Positions 9,056 to 18,731 of a stretch of DNA of 64,000 nt are shown piece after piece. Both the position numbers and the translations under genes were made by a program. The DNA is from Aphanizomenon flos-aquae FACHB-1287 (GTDB lineage: Bacteria; Cyanobacteriota; Cyanobacteriia; Cyanobacteriales; Nostocaceae): the NCBI RefSeq assembly GCF_014698755.1, contig NZ_JACJTO010000013.1, forward strand, positions 32,792-96,791, given 5' to 3'. Below the pieces are notes generated by a model. That model was given only the letters and a program-made list of their open reading frames with translations, did not search any database and was not told the origin of the DNA. The first letter of the stretch is position 1. Each line of letters opens with the position of its first letter.

Positions 9056-9377
9056 GTTAAAATCTTCCTAATTAACTCGTCAAAAGGGCTAAATTCCAAC
9101 TACATCCACAGTTATTAGATTCTAATATTTGGGGGGTAACCAGTAAAGTTTTAATTTCCCCCAGTTTAAGATTGATTCCAAGAATCTGATAAATGGTGTA
9201 TGGGAAATATATCGTTTCCCAATTTAATGAAGTACACACCAATTTATTCCCTGTTCCCTAAAACTAAAAAACTTTGTACCTTACGAGCATGAGAACTGCT
9301 AGATCAGTTTTCCTAAATGGAGAGTTGGAAGTTACACTAAGTTTGTATTTACCGCCCAAGACTATACTAACTGACAA
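9056..9377. other. Intergenic region carrying one copy of a dispersed repeat
   Basis: Apart from the repeat at 9231-9300, I see only AT-rich sequence here. It lies between the leftward NAD kinase gene and the start of pabAB and should contain the pabAB promoter. Confidence 0.5.
9231..9300. repeat. 70-bp dispersed intergenic repeat, copy 1
   Basis: It matches 23606-23675 in the same orientation with six mismatches in 70 bases. The shared core CTGTTCCCTAAAACTAAAAA continues to a common end, GAACTGCT. Weaker similarity extends about 20 bp to the left. It is non-coding. Confidence 0.8.
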
Positions 9378-10295
9378 TTAAGGCAATTCTACAGAAGAAG
9401 GTTTAGCAATATGGGGTAAACCCCAACCGAGTTTTTCCCTAAGAACACGGAAGAACTCTGGTGGTTGTAGACGAATAAATCGGGCGCTATAGGGCGATCG
9501 CTCTAAATATACCCGATCTTCTGCTAAAACATAACATCCACCATTACCATCTACCACCATCACCAGTCGAGGAATGTTCACGGGATAGATATTAACTGGT
9601 TCACTATCAGGAAACACCAAAGCCCTAGAAGCCAGGGAATGGGGACAAATGGGTACTAACTGTAAAACAGGGACACCAGGAGTAATTACCGGACCACCCG
9701 CGCTTAATGAATAAGCTGTAGAACCAGTGGGAGTAGAAACAATAATACCATCTGCGGCAATATCCACTGGTGAATGTCGCCCTACTGCTATTTCAAAATG
9801 GCACATACAAGTTAGCGGTTCTCGATGTAACACCATTTCATTTAAACAGAGGGCTTCCCATATCACCGTATCTCCCCGGAGAACCTTAACGGTGATCATG
9901 ACCCTATCTTCAACCTGATATGCACCCGCCATTACCTGTTCTATGGCTTGGGGCAATTGGTTGAGATAGGTTTCCGTCAAAAATCCCATGTGACCAGTAT
10001 TGACCGTCAGCATGGGGACACCAGAGGGGGCGACTAGGCGTGATGCTGCTAACACCGTACCATCTCCCCCTAATACTACTACAAATTTCATGTCTGAGTC
10101 AAAGCCAGGGGGCGTAAGACCTTCAATGGGGGTGTGAAAGACCGGACTATCTGGTTGAGAATAGCCCAATATCCCACCGATACTCGCAGTGATGTAAACA
10201 TCCCAACCAGCAGCAGTGAGTTTGTCTTTTAGTTGGATAGCGATACTACTCGCTATCGGTTTAATGTCGTTGTAGATAATGCCTGCTTTCGGCAC
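9378..10295 (-). CDS. nadK: NAD(+) kinase
   Basis: ATP-NAD kinase of 305 aa that makes NADP+. The GGDGT motif (residues 76-80, catalytic Asp78) and the conserved [20 protein letters not shown] stretch, which binds NAD, are both intact. Cyanobacteria usually encode two NAD kinases; this one has the normal short bacterial length without extra domains. It starts at ATG 10295 and lies downstream of ycf39 on the same strand with an 84-bp gap, so read-through from the petM-ycf39 cluster is possible. Confidence 0.93.
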   Translation of the reverse strand: MPKAGIIYNDIKPIASSIAIQLKDKLTAAGWDVYITASIGGILGYSQPDSPVFHTPIEGLTPPGFDSDMKFVVVLGGDGTVLAASRLVAPSGVPMLTVNTGHMGFLTETYLNQLPQAIEQVMAGAYQVEDRVMITVKVLRGDTVIWEALCLNEMVLHREPLTCMCHFEIAVGRHSPVDIAADGIIVSTPTGSTAYSLSAGGPVITPGVPVLQLVPICPHSLASRALVFPDSEPVNIYPVNIPRLVMVVDGNGGCYVLAEDRVYLERSPYSARFIRLQPPEFFRVLREKLGWGLPHIAKPSSVELP

Positions 10296-10379
10296 ATTTA
10301 AATATCCAAGTTTAGGGGATGATTTTTCTGTATCTAATAGTTACACATTTTTGATTCATGTAACCATTTATCTGAATAT

Positions 10380-11381
10380 TTATTGACTATTGGTTTTGGA
10401 AGATTCTTTAAAGGCGTTTTTTTTGCTTTTGAGCTTTTTGCTTTTGGCTTTCTCGTAATCTAACTGTTTTAGCTTGTTCATAATCCGGCTGAAATATTCT
10501 TGTAGATATACTTCTAGTGTGGTGGTTTGTTGTTTATCTAACCCAAAGATAGTATATACTTCATCCATAGCTTCTGCATTTAAAGCTTTACCACTGGCTA
10601 AAACTTCTGTAAAAGCTAATCTATCAGCAACATTCCATCCCCATTGAAAGAAGCGGAGAAAACTTTGTACAGTGCGGAGTACAGCAAGGGGCATCCGTGT
10701 AACTTTTGCATCTCTATCAGATAAACGTTCACAAAGATTAATAATTTCCTCAGCACTCCAAGCGCGAGTCCCCACCACAGGGAAGGCTTGCTTTTCTGTT
10801 TCTGACACCCCCAAAGCCTGAACAGCAAATTTCGCAATATCCTGAGTATCCATGTAGGCAATAGGGGAAGATGTACCTGTTACCCATACTGGTTGTTTTT
10901 CTAAAATAGGTATACCATATTGACCAATCAACCCTTGCATAAAACCAGCTAAACGTAAAATCGTATAGTTTAAACCGGATTCTGCTAAAAACATTTCTGT
11001 ACAGTGCTTAATTTCCATAAGCGGTACATTGGGGTACTTATCAGCATCGAGAATTGAAAAGAAGATAAATCTTTCTACACCAGCAGCTTTAGCCGCTTGA
11101 ATTAATGCTACTTTTCCATCCCAGTCTACATCTTTAATAGTCAGAGAATCTGTAGGACGAGATGTGGCAGCATCAATAACTGCGGTTACACCCGCTAATG
11201 CTGGGGTCAGAGTTTCTGGTTTACACAAGTTTCCCCGTACTAGTTCAGCGCCCCATTCTTTGAGAAAAGCGGCTTTTTTAGGACTCCGCACCAGACAGCG
11301 AACTTTATACCCTTCATCAATTGCGCGACGGGCCACTTGTCTTCCCAAGGTGCCAGTTGCACCAACTATTAATAATGTCAT
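10380..11381 (-). CDS. ycf39: Ycf39-type photosystem II assembly factor
   Basis: Atypical short-chain dehydrogenase/NmrA-like protein of 333 aa. GATGTLGRQ (residues 7-15) is the dinucleotide-binding loop, and the body (AAGVERFIFFSILDA, YTILRLAGFMQGLIGQY) matches Ycf39. In cyanobacteria Ycf39 acts with high-light-inducible proteins in chlorophyll delivery to newly made D1. The C-terminus (from about 300) is a Lys/Ser-rich tail that looks dispensable. petM lies immediately upstream on the same strand, an arrangement found in many cyanobacteria, which strengthens the assignment. Confidence 0.87.
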   Translation of the reverse strand: MTLLIVGATGTLGRQVARRAIDEGYKVRCLVRSPKKAAFLKEWGAELVRGNLCKPETLTPALAGVTAVIDAATSRPTDSLTIKDVDWDGKVALIQAAKAAGVERFIFFSILDADKYPNVPLMEIKHCTEMFLAESGLNYTILRLAGFMQGLIGQYGIPILEKQPVWVTGTSSPIAYMDTQDIAKFAVQALGVSETEKQAFPVVGTRAWSAEEIINLCERLSDRDAKVTRMPLAVLRTVQSFLRFFQWGWNVADRLAFTEVLASGKALNAEAMDEVYTIFGLDKQQTTTLEVYLQEYFSRIMNKLKQLDYEKAKSKKLKSKKNAFKESSKTNSQ

Positions 11382-11473
11382 GGGGTTGGTTATATATCTT
11401 AATGTTTATGAAGAGAATCTTAACAGAATTAGTTATGTAAATAAAACTTTACATCTTTTTAATAAAATTGGTG

Positions 11474-11518
11474 AGAGGCAAGAGGCAAAATTAATATTCT
11501 CCCTGCCCCCTTGCCTCT
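11474..11518 (-). other. Hairpin between petM and ycf39
   Basis: AGAGGCAAG (11474-11482) and CTTGCCTCT (11510-11518) form a perfect 9-bp stem around a 27-base loop. It lies just downstream of the petM stop and may reduce read-through into ycf39 or stabilise the petM message. There is no T run. Confidence 0.45.
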
Positions 11519-11526
11519 GGGTATCT

Positions 11527-11631
11527 CTACTCTTGTACGCCTTGAATTTTGAGTAACAAAGCACCAATTGCCCAACCGACGAAGATTAGACCGAAAGATA
11601 GCATAGCTGCATTTAACATTTCGCCGCTCAT
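11527..11631 (-). CDS. petM: Cytochrome b6f complex subunit PetM
   Basis: A 34-aa thylakoid membrane protein, one of the four small subunits of the cytochrome b6f complex. The translation starts [20 protein letters not shown] and ends [12 protein letters not shown] single membrane helix spans about residues 6-28 with a short charged stromal tail. The ATG at 11631 is preceded by a good Shine-Dalgarno sequence (AAAGGAG) ten or so bases upstream. It lies 145 bp upstream of ycf39 in the same direction. Confidence 0.92.
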   Translation of the reverse strand: MSGEMLNAAMLSFGLIFVGWAIGALLLKIQGVQE

Positions 11632-11810
11632 TTGCTGTAATTCTCCTTTATGGATTTTTGATTGATCTGAGATTGTTCAACTCTAACAACTCAGGTATAA
11701 TAGGTCTATCAGAACTATTGGGATTAGACTTATAAAAATTCTAAACCAATTTAGGGATGGTAATCGGGAATCGGTGAAGATGGGCGGAGAAACCCCGCTC
11801 CGGCAAAATA

Positions 11811-12854
11811 ATGAGTAATCAAAATAACCGTCCGCGTTTGGTGGTGACGCTGGGAGATCCGGCGGGTATTGGTTCTGAGGTGATTTTGAAGGCTTTGGCA
11901 GATCCTGAAGTTACTCAAAATTGTCATCTGGTGGTGGTAGGAAATGTAACTTTATTAGCTAAAAGTTATGAAAATATCAGTAAAAATATTGATAATTCTC
12001 TCAATTTGGTAGATCTTACTGATTTATCTATAGTTGATATTACTACTGCTGGTGAAATTATCACGGGTGTGGGAAATACGGCTAGTGGTGCCGCCAGTTT
12101 TGCTTATATGGAATATGCTATATCTCGAACTTTGGCTGGTGAGTTTGATGGAATTGTAACGGGTCCGATTACAAAATCTGCGTGGAAATCCGCAGGTTAT
12201 AATTATCCAGGACAAACGGAACTTTTGGCGGAAAGGGCTGGTATTGAACGTTTTGGGATGTTGTTTGTGGGGTGCTCACCTTTTACAGGTTGGACTCTTC
12301 GCGCTTTACTTGCTACCACACATATACCTTTATGTCAAGTATCTGCTACTTTAACACCACAGTTATTAACAAATAAATTAGATTTGTTGGTGGAGTGTTT
12401 AGAAAATGATTTTGGGATTAAAAATGGTAGAATAGCGATTGCCGGTTTAAATCCCCACAGTGGAGAAATGGGACAACTGGGAACGGAAGAAATAGATTGG
12501 TTAATTCCCTGGTTGGAATCAGAACGCCAAAAACGTCCCCATTTACAACTAGAAGGACCAATACCCCCAGATACAATGTGGGTGAAACCGGGTATGGCCT
12601 GGTATGGTAATTCTCCGGTTAAAAATCCGGCTGATGCTTATTTAGCACTTTATCATGATCAAGGTTTAATTCCGGTGAAATTAATGGCTTTTGATCGGGC
12701 TGTGAATACTACAATTGGTTTACCATTTGTGCGGACTTCCCCAGATCATGGTACAGCTTTTGATATTGCAGGTAAGGGTATTGCTGACGCGACAAGTATG
12801 AAAGCAGCGATTCAGTTAGCGGTAGAGTTGGTAAAACGGAGGTATAAAGTGTAG
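11811..12854 (+). CDS. pdxA: 4-hydroxythreonine-4-phosphate dehydrogenase
   Basis: NAD-dependent, metal-requiring dehydrogenase of 347 aa that acts in vitamin B6 (pyridoxal phosphate) synthesis in the DXP-dependent route. It shows the family motifs [11 protein letters not shown] near the N-terminus, TGPITKSAW in the middle, and [10 protein letters not shown] plus [19 protein letters not shown] at the C-terminus, which include the metal-binding histidines. Length is normal. It is divergent from petM and convergent with the hydrolase gene that follows. Confidence 0.94.
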   Translation: MSNQNNRPRLVVTLGDPAGIGSEVILKALADPEVTQNCHLVVVGNVTLLAKSYENISKNIDNSLNLVDLTDLSIVDITTAGEIITGVGNTASGAASFAYMEYAISRTLAGEFDGIVTGPITKSAWKSAGYNYPGQTELLAERAGIERFGMLFVGCSPFTGWTLRALLATTHIPLCQVSATLTPQLLTNKLDLLVECLENDFGIKNGRIAIAGLNPHSGEMGQLGTEEIDWLIPWLESERQKRPHLQLEGPIPPDTMWVKPGMAWYGNSPVKNPADAYLALYHDQGLIPVKLMAFDRAVNTTIGLPFVRTSPDHGTAFDIAGKGIADATSMKAAIQLAVELVKRRYKV

Positions 12855-12952
12855 TTTAAATGTGTAGGGATTGATAAGTAAAACTTTTAACCTATCAATT
12901 ATATTATATTATCAAAACAGAAAAATAGTGGTTGAATATACTCAATTTTCCT

Positions 12953-13840
12953 TTAATTCCCAAACTCTAAGATATGTTGGGCGACAATTTGTGGTTGTTC
13001 TAAATGAGGAATATGGCCACAATCTTTAATCCAAATTAGCTTACTTTGGGGAATGGCTTTGGCAAATTTTGGAGCGTCTCCAGTTCCTAAAATTTTATCA
13101 CTATCGCCCCATAAAATTAAAGTCGGTTGTGCCATTTGGGCCAGTTGTGAAAATTTAAAAGCACCATAACCGCCACTTTTAGTAAAAGCAATTAACGCTT
13201 GGGTCCAATTAGGCATTTGTAAATGTAACTCTCCACAATATAAAGCATCCTCGGATATGAGACTGGGGTTTTTATATGCAGTTCGACAAATAGTTTTCCG
13301 CACTTGCGGATTTCGCAAAAATTCCGCCGCCCAATAATCCAAAGGTGGAAATATATATTTACTTAATGGGGAATTAGGTTTCAAGCCCGCGCTATCAATT
13401 AATACCAGTTGTTTTACCGCTGCTGGATAAGTGAGGGTAAAATCTATAGCTGCAGCCCCACCCATAGACGCACCCACCAAAATTACAGGCTGATTAATCA
13501 GAGTTTGCCAAAAACAGTAGAGATGGGTTTTAATTGCTTCAGGACTATAAGTAATCCCCGGTAATCTATCTGTAAAGCCAAATCCCAACAAATCCACCGA
13601 CCAAACGGCATTTTTGGCAGCCAGTAAAGGTAAAAGTCGGCGATATTCTAATACAGAACTATCAAAACCGTGAATTAATAAAATCGGCGTACCACCCTGA
13701 CCTTGTTGGACATAAGTAGTATAAATGGGTTCATTGGCTAGGATTGTGCTAATCGCCTGACGTTGGATATTTTGGGCCAAAGCGATAGACGTGGTTTGTG
13801 TGAGTTGCCCAACTGCGGGGGGGAGAAAACTTGGAAACAT
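12953..13840 (-). CDS. Alpha/beta-fold hydrolase
   Basis: Alpha/beta hydrolase of 295 aa, substrate unknown. The oxyanion strand is LLIHGFDSS (about 54-62), the nucleophile elbow is GASMGG with Ser125, and the catalytic His is in DCGHIPHLEQP near residue 275. The Asp should be in ILWGDSDKIL. This is a complete triad of the type found in esterases and C-C hydrolases. The first 40 residues are variable, so a downstream start is possible. It is divergent from the ccmK pair, with about 140 bp between them for both promoters. Confidence 0.8.
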   Translation of the reverse strand: MFPSFLPPAVGQLTQTTSIALAQNIQRQAISTILANEPIYTTYVQQGQGGTPILLIHGFDSSVLEYRRLLPLLAAKNAVWSVDLLGFGFTDRLPGITYSPEAIKTHLYCFWQTLINQPVILVGASMGGAAAIDFTLTYPAAVKQLVLIDSAGLKPNSPLSKYIFPPLDYWAAEFLRNPQVRKTICRTAYKNPSLISEDALYCGELHLQMPNWTQALIAFTKSGGYGAFKFSQLAQMAQPTLILWGDSDKILGTGDAPKFAKAIPQSKLIWIKDCGHIPHLEQPQIVAQHILEFGN

Positions 13841-13982
13841 AAAACCCAGTTTACATCAGCGCGTACCACTTGAAACAATACCCAGTAATTAATTAAAAAA
13901 GAAAATTTCCCCAAAAATAAAAATCGGTACACAATCCTCGTAAAATGAGAATCACCCATCCCTAACGTAGGAGATTCAAGCC

Positions 13983-14294
13983 ATGCCAATGGCAGTTGGC
14001 GTAATTGAAACATTAGGTTTTCCGGCGGTTTTAGCCTCAGCAGATGCCATGGTTAAGGCCGCTGGTGTCACCATTGTCTATTACGGTATCGCCGAAAGTG
14101 GTCGACTGATAGTTGCTGTCAGAGGCCACGTAGCGGAAGTACAAACAGCCGTAGCCGCAGGTATTACTGCGGGTGAAGAAGTTTATGGAGGTCAGGTTAT
14201 TACCCATTACATTATTCCTAATCCTCCGGAAAATGTGGAAACGGTCTTACCTATCCATTTTACCTCTAAATCTGAGCCTTTCCGTATTTTCTAA
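13983..14294 (+). CDS. ccmK3: Carboxysome shell protein CcmK3
   Basis: Single BMC-domain hexamer-forming shell protein of 103 aa. The VGVIETLGFPAVLASADAMVKAA start is typical of CcmK proteins. The pore loop region (GIAESGR) departs from the KIGSGR of CcmK1/2, and the C-terminus THYIIPNPPENVETVLP resembles CcmK3. It is paired with ccmK4 immediately downstream, the classic satellite locus away from the main ccm operon. CcmK3 and CcmK4 are thought to form mixed hexamers that tune shell permeability. A Shine-Dalgarno sequence (TAGGAG) precedes the ATG. Confidence 0.87.
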   Translation: MPMAVGVIETLGFPAVLASADAMVKAAGVTIVYYGIAESGRLIVAVRGHVAEVQTAVAAGITAGEEVYGGQVITHYIIPNPPENVETVLPIHFTSKSEPFRIF

Positions 14295-14382
14295 GTGAGT
14301 TAGCTATCAAAAATTGAAGTATTTCTTCATAAAAATAATTTGTAGCAACCAATAACTTTATATTCATAACAGGAGATTAAAA

Positions 14383-14730
14383 ATGTCATTACAGGCTGTT
14401 GGATCATTAGAAACTAAGGGTTTTCCCGCCGTTCTCGCAGCAGCAGACGCAATGGTAAAAGCCGGTCGAGTCACTCTCGTTGGTTATATCAGAGTTGGTA
14501 GCGCTCGTTTTACCGTCAATATTCGTGGTGACGTTTCCGAAGTTAAAGCCGCTATGGCAGCCGGTGTAGATGCTGTAGAAAAGGTTTATGGTGGTACTCT
14601 GGAATCTTGGGTAATTATTCCCCGTCCCCATGAAAACGTAGAAGCTGTATTACCAATTGCTTATACAGCAGACGTTCAACAATACCGAGATTCTGTGGAA
14701 AATCCCATTATTGGCGCTTCTAGAAGCTAA
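14383..14730 (+). CDS. ccmK4: Carboxysome shell protein CcmK4
   Basis: BMC-domain shell protein of 115 aa, 88 bp downstream of ccmK3 and clearly homologous to it. The pore loop is IRVGSARFT, and [17 protein letters not shown] is typical of CcmK4. The C-terminal tail (about residues 95-115) is longer than in ccmK3. It has its own Shine-Dalgarno sequence (CAGGAG). A heptamer repeat at 14744 follows the stop. Confidence 0.88.
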   Translation: MSLQAVGSLETKGFPAVLAAADAMVKAGRVTLVGYIRVGSARFTVNIRGDVSEVKAAMAAGVDAVEKVYGGTLESWVIIPRPHENVEAVLPIAYTADVQQYRDSVENPIIGASRS

Positions 14731-14743
14731 TTAGTATTTTCGG

Positions 14744-14773
14744 TGGGTAATGGGTAATAGGTAATGGGTAATT
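14744..14773. repeat. Heptanucleotide tandem repeats (STRR)
   Basis: Four to five TAATGGG/TAATAGG heptamers downstream of ccmK4. Confidence 0.8.
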
Positions 14774-14819
14774 ATTTCCTATTCCCCTTTTCCCTAAATA
14801 ATAACTTACATCAATTATC

Positions 14820-15956
14820 ATGATGATACAAGGTGGGTTAAATTTAGCTCAATATTGGCAACAGCGACTCAGTACAGAATGTCCAGAAGAAAGTCAAGAT
14901 ACTAGACAAAGTATTCTTAACTGGCTGTTGGGAGGAGATTTAGAACGGTTTAATTTACTGAACCCGAAAGAAATAGAAATTGCTAAACAAGCAATGGAAT
15001 ATCGGTGGCGAATTTTACACAAACGCTATTTAGGCATGAGTAGAGAAAAGGCCTATCGTCAATTGATTAGCCGCTTGGGTAGTATAGTGGCTGTCAGAAA
15101 CAAAATTCAAGCCTGGATAGCCCTCAGCCGCGACCGTCAATGTAGTATGATTGAGGTTCTGCAAGAAGTCCTCCAGGAACTCATACAAAGTGACTCATAT
15201 ATTCAACAACAAATAACCTATATTGCCGCATTAACAACAGATAAAAAATTGCGGGATACATTGTTATTTGCCAGCATTGAAGAATATTGTTTACGTCCTG
15301 TGCGAAATCAACCAATATTAATATACCGTTTTGTTAATTATCTGCGACGAATGCAGAAGGGAGGATTAACACAAATACCTAATGGTAAATTAGTGAGACT
15401 TATTTCTGAAGAAATTCTCGCAGAAAATAATGATCATGTTATTAGTTTAATTAATAATCAAGCTATTACCCAATATCAAGAAACCCAAGACCTAGAACAG
15501 CAATTAGCTAACCGTCAAATCGTACAACAGAAATTTGAAAAATATTTATTAGAAAATATTGGACAACAAGCAGTAGATTGGTTACGCTTATATCTTCAAG
15601 GTAAAACCCAAGAAGAAATTGCCAAACAACTCAACCAACCGGTCAAAACAGTATATCGTCTGCGGGAAAAACTGAGTTATCATGCTGTGCGAATTTTTGC
15701 TATTAAAGACCAACCAGAATTAGTTGATAATTGGCTTTCTATCTCCTTAGAAGAACATAATCTAGGGTTAACAGAACCTAAATGGCAAGAATTTCAGGAA
15801 AAGATTACCCCTCTAGGACAAAAAATTATCAACCTCCGCAAAGCGGGTAATTCTATGGAAGCTATAGCCCAGCAGTTACAACTTAAAACTCATCAAGTTT
15901 TAGGTGAATGGACAAAAATTTATCTTGCGGCCCAAACCCTAAGAACTCAGAATTAA
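14820..15956 (+). CDS. HetZ-related protein
   Basis: Protein of 378 aa that resembles the HetZ-related proteins of filamentous cyanobacteria; HetZ itself controls early heterocyst differentiation. The sequence is mostly helical. Two helix-turn-helix-like stretches are visible: LQGKTQEEIAKQLNQPVKT at about 260-278 and RKAGNSMEAIAQQLQLKTH at about 340-358, so DNA binding is plausible. There is no membrane segment. It follows ccmK4 on the same strand after a short repeat. The HetZ connection is from memory of the family, not a search, and its own role is unknown. Confidence 0.6.
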   Translation: MMIQGGLNLAQYWQQRLSTECPEESQDTRQSILNWLLGGDLERFNLLNPKEIEIAKQAMEYRWRILHKRYLGMSREKAYRQLISRLGSIVAVRNKIQAWIALSRDRQCSMIEVLQEVLQELIQSDSYIQQQITYIAALTTDKKLRDTLLFASIEEYCLRPVRNQPILIYRFVNYLRRMQKGGLTQIPNGKLVRLISEEILAENNDHVISLINNQAITQYQETQDLEQQLANRQIVQQKFEKYLLENIGQQAVDWLRLYLQGKTQEEIAKQLNQPVKTVYRLREKLSYHAVRIFAIKDQPELVDNWLSISLEEHNLGLTEPKWQEFQEKITPLGQKIINLRKAGNSMEAIAQQLQLKTHQVLGEWTKIYLAAQTLRTQN

Positions 15957-16092
15957 CAGTTATTAAAAAAATTTTTTTGCTCAGAAATAATAATCACAAC
16001 TATAAACAATTCATGGTTTTAGCTATCAAAATCTAAACTGTTTTTACAGTATTTATTGTATTATCAAAAATAGTCCATTGACAATTACTTAT

Positions 16093-16956
16093 ATGTCTAC
16101 TACTCAAAAACTGCACGAATTACTGACAAGTCCAGAAATCATTGTTATTCCTGGTGTTTATGATTGTTTAAGTGCAAAATTGGTAGAAAAAGCTGGTTTT
16201 AATGTTGCTGCTACCAGCGGTTTCGGTATTGCTGCTTCTACCTTGGGTTTACCTGACTATGGTTTTCTCACAGCTACAGAAAATTTTTATACTGTCGGAC
16301 GAATAGCTCAGTCAATTAATATACCTTTAATTGCTGATTGTGATACTGGTTACGGTAATGCTTTAAATGTGATACGGACCGTAAAAGATGCGGTGCATTT
16401 GGGTTTAGCGGGTATAATTTTAGAAGACCAAGAATGGCCGAAAAAATGCGGACATTTTGCCGGTAAACGGGCAATTTCTATGGCTGAACACACAGGAAAA
16501 ATCCGGGCTGCGGTAGAAGCGCGTGGTGATAGCGGTTTAGTCATTATAGCCCGAACAGATGCCCGTGCACCTTTGGGTTTAGAGGAAGCTATTAATCGTG
16601 GTCAATCATACATAAATGCTGGTGCAGATGTCTTATTTGTAGAAGCACCCCAATCTGTGACAGAATTGCAAATTATAGCTACTGCTTTTCCTAATATACC
16701 ATTAGTAGCAAATATTGTAGAAGGTGGGAAAACTCCGGCTATTTCCCCCGCAGAATTGCAAAATTTGGGGTTTAAAATTGTCTTTTTTCCTCTGACTGCA
16801 CTTATGGCTGTAACTGAGGTAATGAGTGTTTGTTTTCGTCATTTAAAGGAACAGGGAAGAACTGATAATTTATCTGGTTTGATGAATTTTCAGGATTTTC
16901 AAGAATTGATGAATGTACCGCAATATTTAGCCGTGGAAAAAAAATATCAGGAATAA
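16093..16956 (+). CDS. Isocitrate lyase/PEP mutase family enzyme
   Basis: TIM-barrel lyase of 287 aa. ADCDTGYG (residues 81-88) supplies the metal-binding Asp residues and KKCGH (117-121) is the catalytic cysteine loop of the superfamily. The protein is short and lacks isocitrate lyase insertions. It is therefore closer to oxaloacetate decarboxylase, methylisocitrate lyase or carboxyphosphonoenolpyruvate phosphonomutase, and the substrate cannot be settled here. I start at ATG 16093 because the alternative TTG at 16078 adds only five non-conserved residues. Confidence 0.8.
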   Translation: MSTTQKLHELLTSPEIIVIPGVYDCLSAKLVEKAGFNVAATSGFGIAASTLGLPDYGFLTATENFYTVGRIAQSINIPLIADCDTGYGNALNVIRTVKDAVHLGLAGIILEDQEWPKKCGHFAGKRAISMAEHTGKIRAAVEARGDSGLVIIARTDARAPLGLEEAINRGQSYINAGADVLFVEAPQSVTELQIIATAFPNIPLVANIVEGGKTPAISPAELQNLGFKIVFFPLTALMAVTEVMSVCFRHLKEQGRTDNLSGLMNFQDFQELMNVPQYLAVEKKYQE

Positions 16957-17048
16957 ATTATTCATTACTTCTCTAGTTGAAAATTGATGAATAATGAATT
17001 ATATTAAAAATAATGCAATATAATATTGTGTATTATTGAGGTAATTTC

Positions 17049-17315
17049 ATGAGTACCACGAGTTTTCGACTTGATGATGATTTACAAGAAAAACTTGACA
17101 ATACTGCTAACCGAATTAAGCGTTCTAAAGGTTGGATAATTAATGATGCTCTCCGTCGCTATATTGAGCAGGAAGAACTTAAACAAAGGATTTTAGAAGA
17201 AACTCAAGAAGCTTTAGCTGATATTGAAGCCGGTCATGTAGTATCAGGAGAAGAGGTCATGAAATGGTTGGAAACTTGGGGAACTGCGGCTGAAACTAAG
17301 GCTCCTTTGTTATGA
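17049..17315 (+). CDS. Ribbon-helix-helix antitoxin
   Basis: An 88-aa protein of the CopG/ParD class. The N-terminus TTSFRLDDDLQEKLDNTANR is a ribbon-helix-helix DNA-binding domain, and the C-terminal half (QEALADIEAGHVVSGEEVMKWLETWG) is the acidic segment that wraps the toxin. Its TGA overlaps the toxin ATG by four bases (ATGA), a coupling typical of toxin-antitoxin operons. GAGG precedes the ATG. Confidence 0.88.
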   Translation: MSTTSFRLDDDLQEKLDNTANRIKRSKGWIINDALRRYIEQEELKQRILEETQEALADIEAGHVVSGEEVMKWLETWGTAAETKAPLL

Positions 17316-17590
17316 AATTGGAGTTTTCAGAAAGTGCAATTCAAGACTTGATTCGGCTACGGGAGTTTATCGCAGTTCATAATCCCAAAGCCGCAGAACG
17401 TATATCTCTGCGGCTACGACAAGCGATTGGAAAACTTGCACTGTATCCCCATATAGGGCGTTCTGTACCGGAGTTTGAGAATGTCCGAGAACTTGTAGCG
17501 GGTGATTATGTTGTGCGATATTTACCCCTTGAGAATGTGATTTTTATATTAAGAATATGGCACGGGAAGGAATTTCGTGATTTTAAGTAA
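17312..17590 (+). CDS. RelE/ParE-family toxin
   Basis: A 92-aa toxin of the RelE/ParE fold. ESAIQDLIRLREFIAVHNPKAA is the N-terminal helical hairpin and the C-terminus (VRELVAGDYVVRYLPLENVIFILRIWHGKE) holds the beta-sheet with the conserved Arg and His. ParE members poison gyrase and RelE members cut ribosome-bound mRNA; the sequence looks more ParE-like but the target is not certain. It is translated from an ATG inside the antitoxin stop. Confidence 0.87.
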   Translation: MKLEFSESAIQDLIRLREFIAVHNPKAAERISLRLRQAIGKLALYPHIGRSVPEFENVRELVAGDYVVRYLPLENVIFILRIWHGKEFRDFK

Positions 17591-17663
17591 AAACCGAAGT
17601 TAGATCGACACTAAATTAGTTTTTATGTGAAAATTGATCCAGGTATTTTAGGAGTTAAAAAAA

Positions 17664-18731
17664 ATGGCTTGGGTCCCAGGTGATAAATTACAAAATGGCA
17701 AATATACTATTGAGAGAGAGCTAAAAACAGGACGTTTTGGCGTTAATTATATTGCTAAAAATAAACATCATGATCTTCTGCTGCTGAAAACTTTAGATGT
17801 TAATTCACTTACATCTCTTAGTCTATCAGATAAGGAACGTTTAGAAACTATGTTTATGAGAGAAGCGGTAAAACTTACCCTTTGTCAACATGAACATATT
17901 GTCAAATTTTACGAACCTTTTAAAGAAGCAGGTTATTCATGTTTAGTAATGGAATATATTCCTGGAGAAACTTTAGATAAACTGGGAAAAATTTCTCCAG
18001 AAGAAGCATTAATTTATATTCAACAAATTGGCGCGGCTTTAACAATTGTACATCAACATCATTTAATTCATGGAGATGTACAGCCAGAAAATATTATTTT
18101 ACGTGCGGGAAAATCTGAAGCTGTATTAATTGATTTTGATTTAGTTTTAGATTTTGATCATGAATTAACAACGCGACGAGTTAGAGAAAATGTCGAGGGT
18201 TTTGCATCTCTTGAACTTTGCACTAAAAATACTAAACCAACCGCAGCTAGTGATATTTATTCCTTAGCTGCAACTTTTTATTATGCCATAACTGGTCAAC
18301 TTCCTGAAACTGCTTTAAAACGTAAAATTGACAATAAGCGTTTAACACCACCGCAAGAGCTTATTTCTGGTATCAGCAATGAATTAAATCTGGCAATTCT
18401 TAAAGGAATGGAATTAGAAGCTAAAAACAGACCAGAATCAATAGAATTATGGCTAAAACTATTAAATAGCAATTCTCACAATGCTAATGCAGTAAGTCAA
18501 AATGCCAATGCAAAAAGTAAAAATGCCAATGTAAAAGGTAAAAATACTAATGCAGCAAGTCACATTAACAATGGAATAGGAAACAAAGCTATTGTAAATT
18601 GGGATAAAAGAATGCAGATTTTGACATTAGTTATAGCTGCAATTGCAGCTTTTGGGGCTTTACTCCAAGGTATAGCTAGTTGGAATAGTCAAACAATACC
18701 ACCTTCCAATCCTACTTCTACCAAAAAATAA
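17664..18731 (+). CDS. Degenerate Ser/Thr protein kinase-like membrane protein
   Basis: Kinase-like protein of 355 aa. The domain spans about 12-265 and keeps Lys42 and Asp138. It deviates in three places: the glycine loop is LKTGRFG, the catalytic loop is HGDVQPEN (Gly137 for Arg, Gln140 for Lys), and the metal loop is DFD (157-159) instead of DFG. Activity may be weak or altered. A linker of 7-residue Asn/Ala/Lys repeats (NANAKSK type) leads to one transmembrane helix (ILTLVIAAIAAFGALLQGIA, about 314-333). It is a paralogue of the intact kinase 170 bp downstream. AGGAG precedes the ATG. Confidence 0.8.
   Translation: MAWVPGDKLQNGKYTIERELKTGRFGVNYIAKNKHHDLLLLKTLDVNSLTSLSLSDKERLETMFMREAVKLTLCQHEHIVKFYEPFKEAGYSCLVMEYIPGETLDKLGKISPEEALIYIQQIGAALTIVHQHHLIHGDVQPENIILRAGKSEAVLIDFDLVLDFDHELTTRRVRENVEGFASLELCTKNTKPTAASDIYSLAATFYYAITGQLPETALKRKIDNKRLTPPQELISGISNELNLAILKGMELEAKNRPESIELWLKLLNSNSHNANAVSQNANAKSKNANVKGKNTNAASHINNGIGNKAIVNWDKRMQILTLVIAAIAAFGALLQGIASWNSQTIPPSNPTSTKK
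18477..18570 (+). repeat. 21-nt in-frame repeats in the kinase linker
   Basis: Imperfect 21-nt units encode seven-residue repeats (NANAVSQ, NANAKSK, NANVKGK, NTNAASH). The unit is three times the heptamer found between genes in this genome. Confidence 0.75.
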
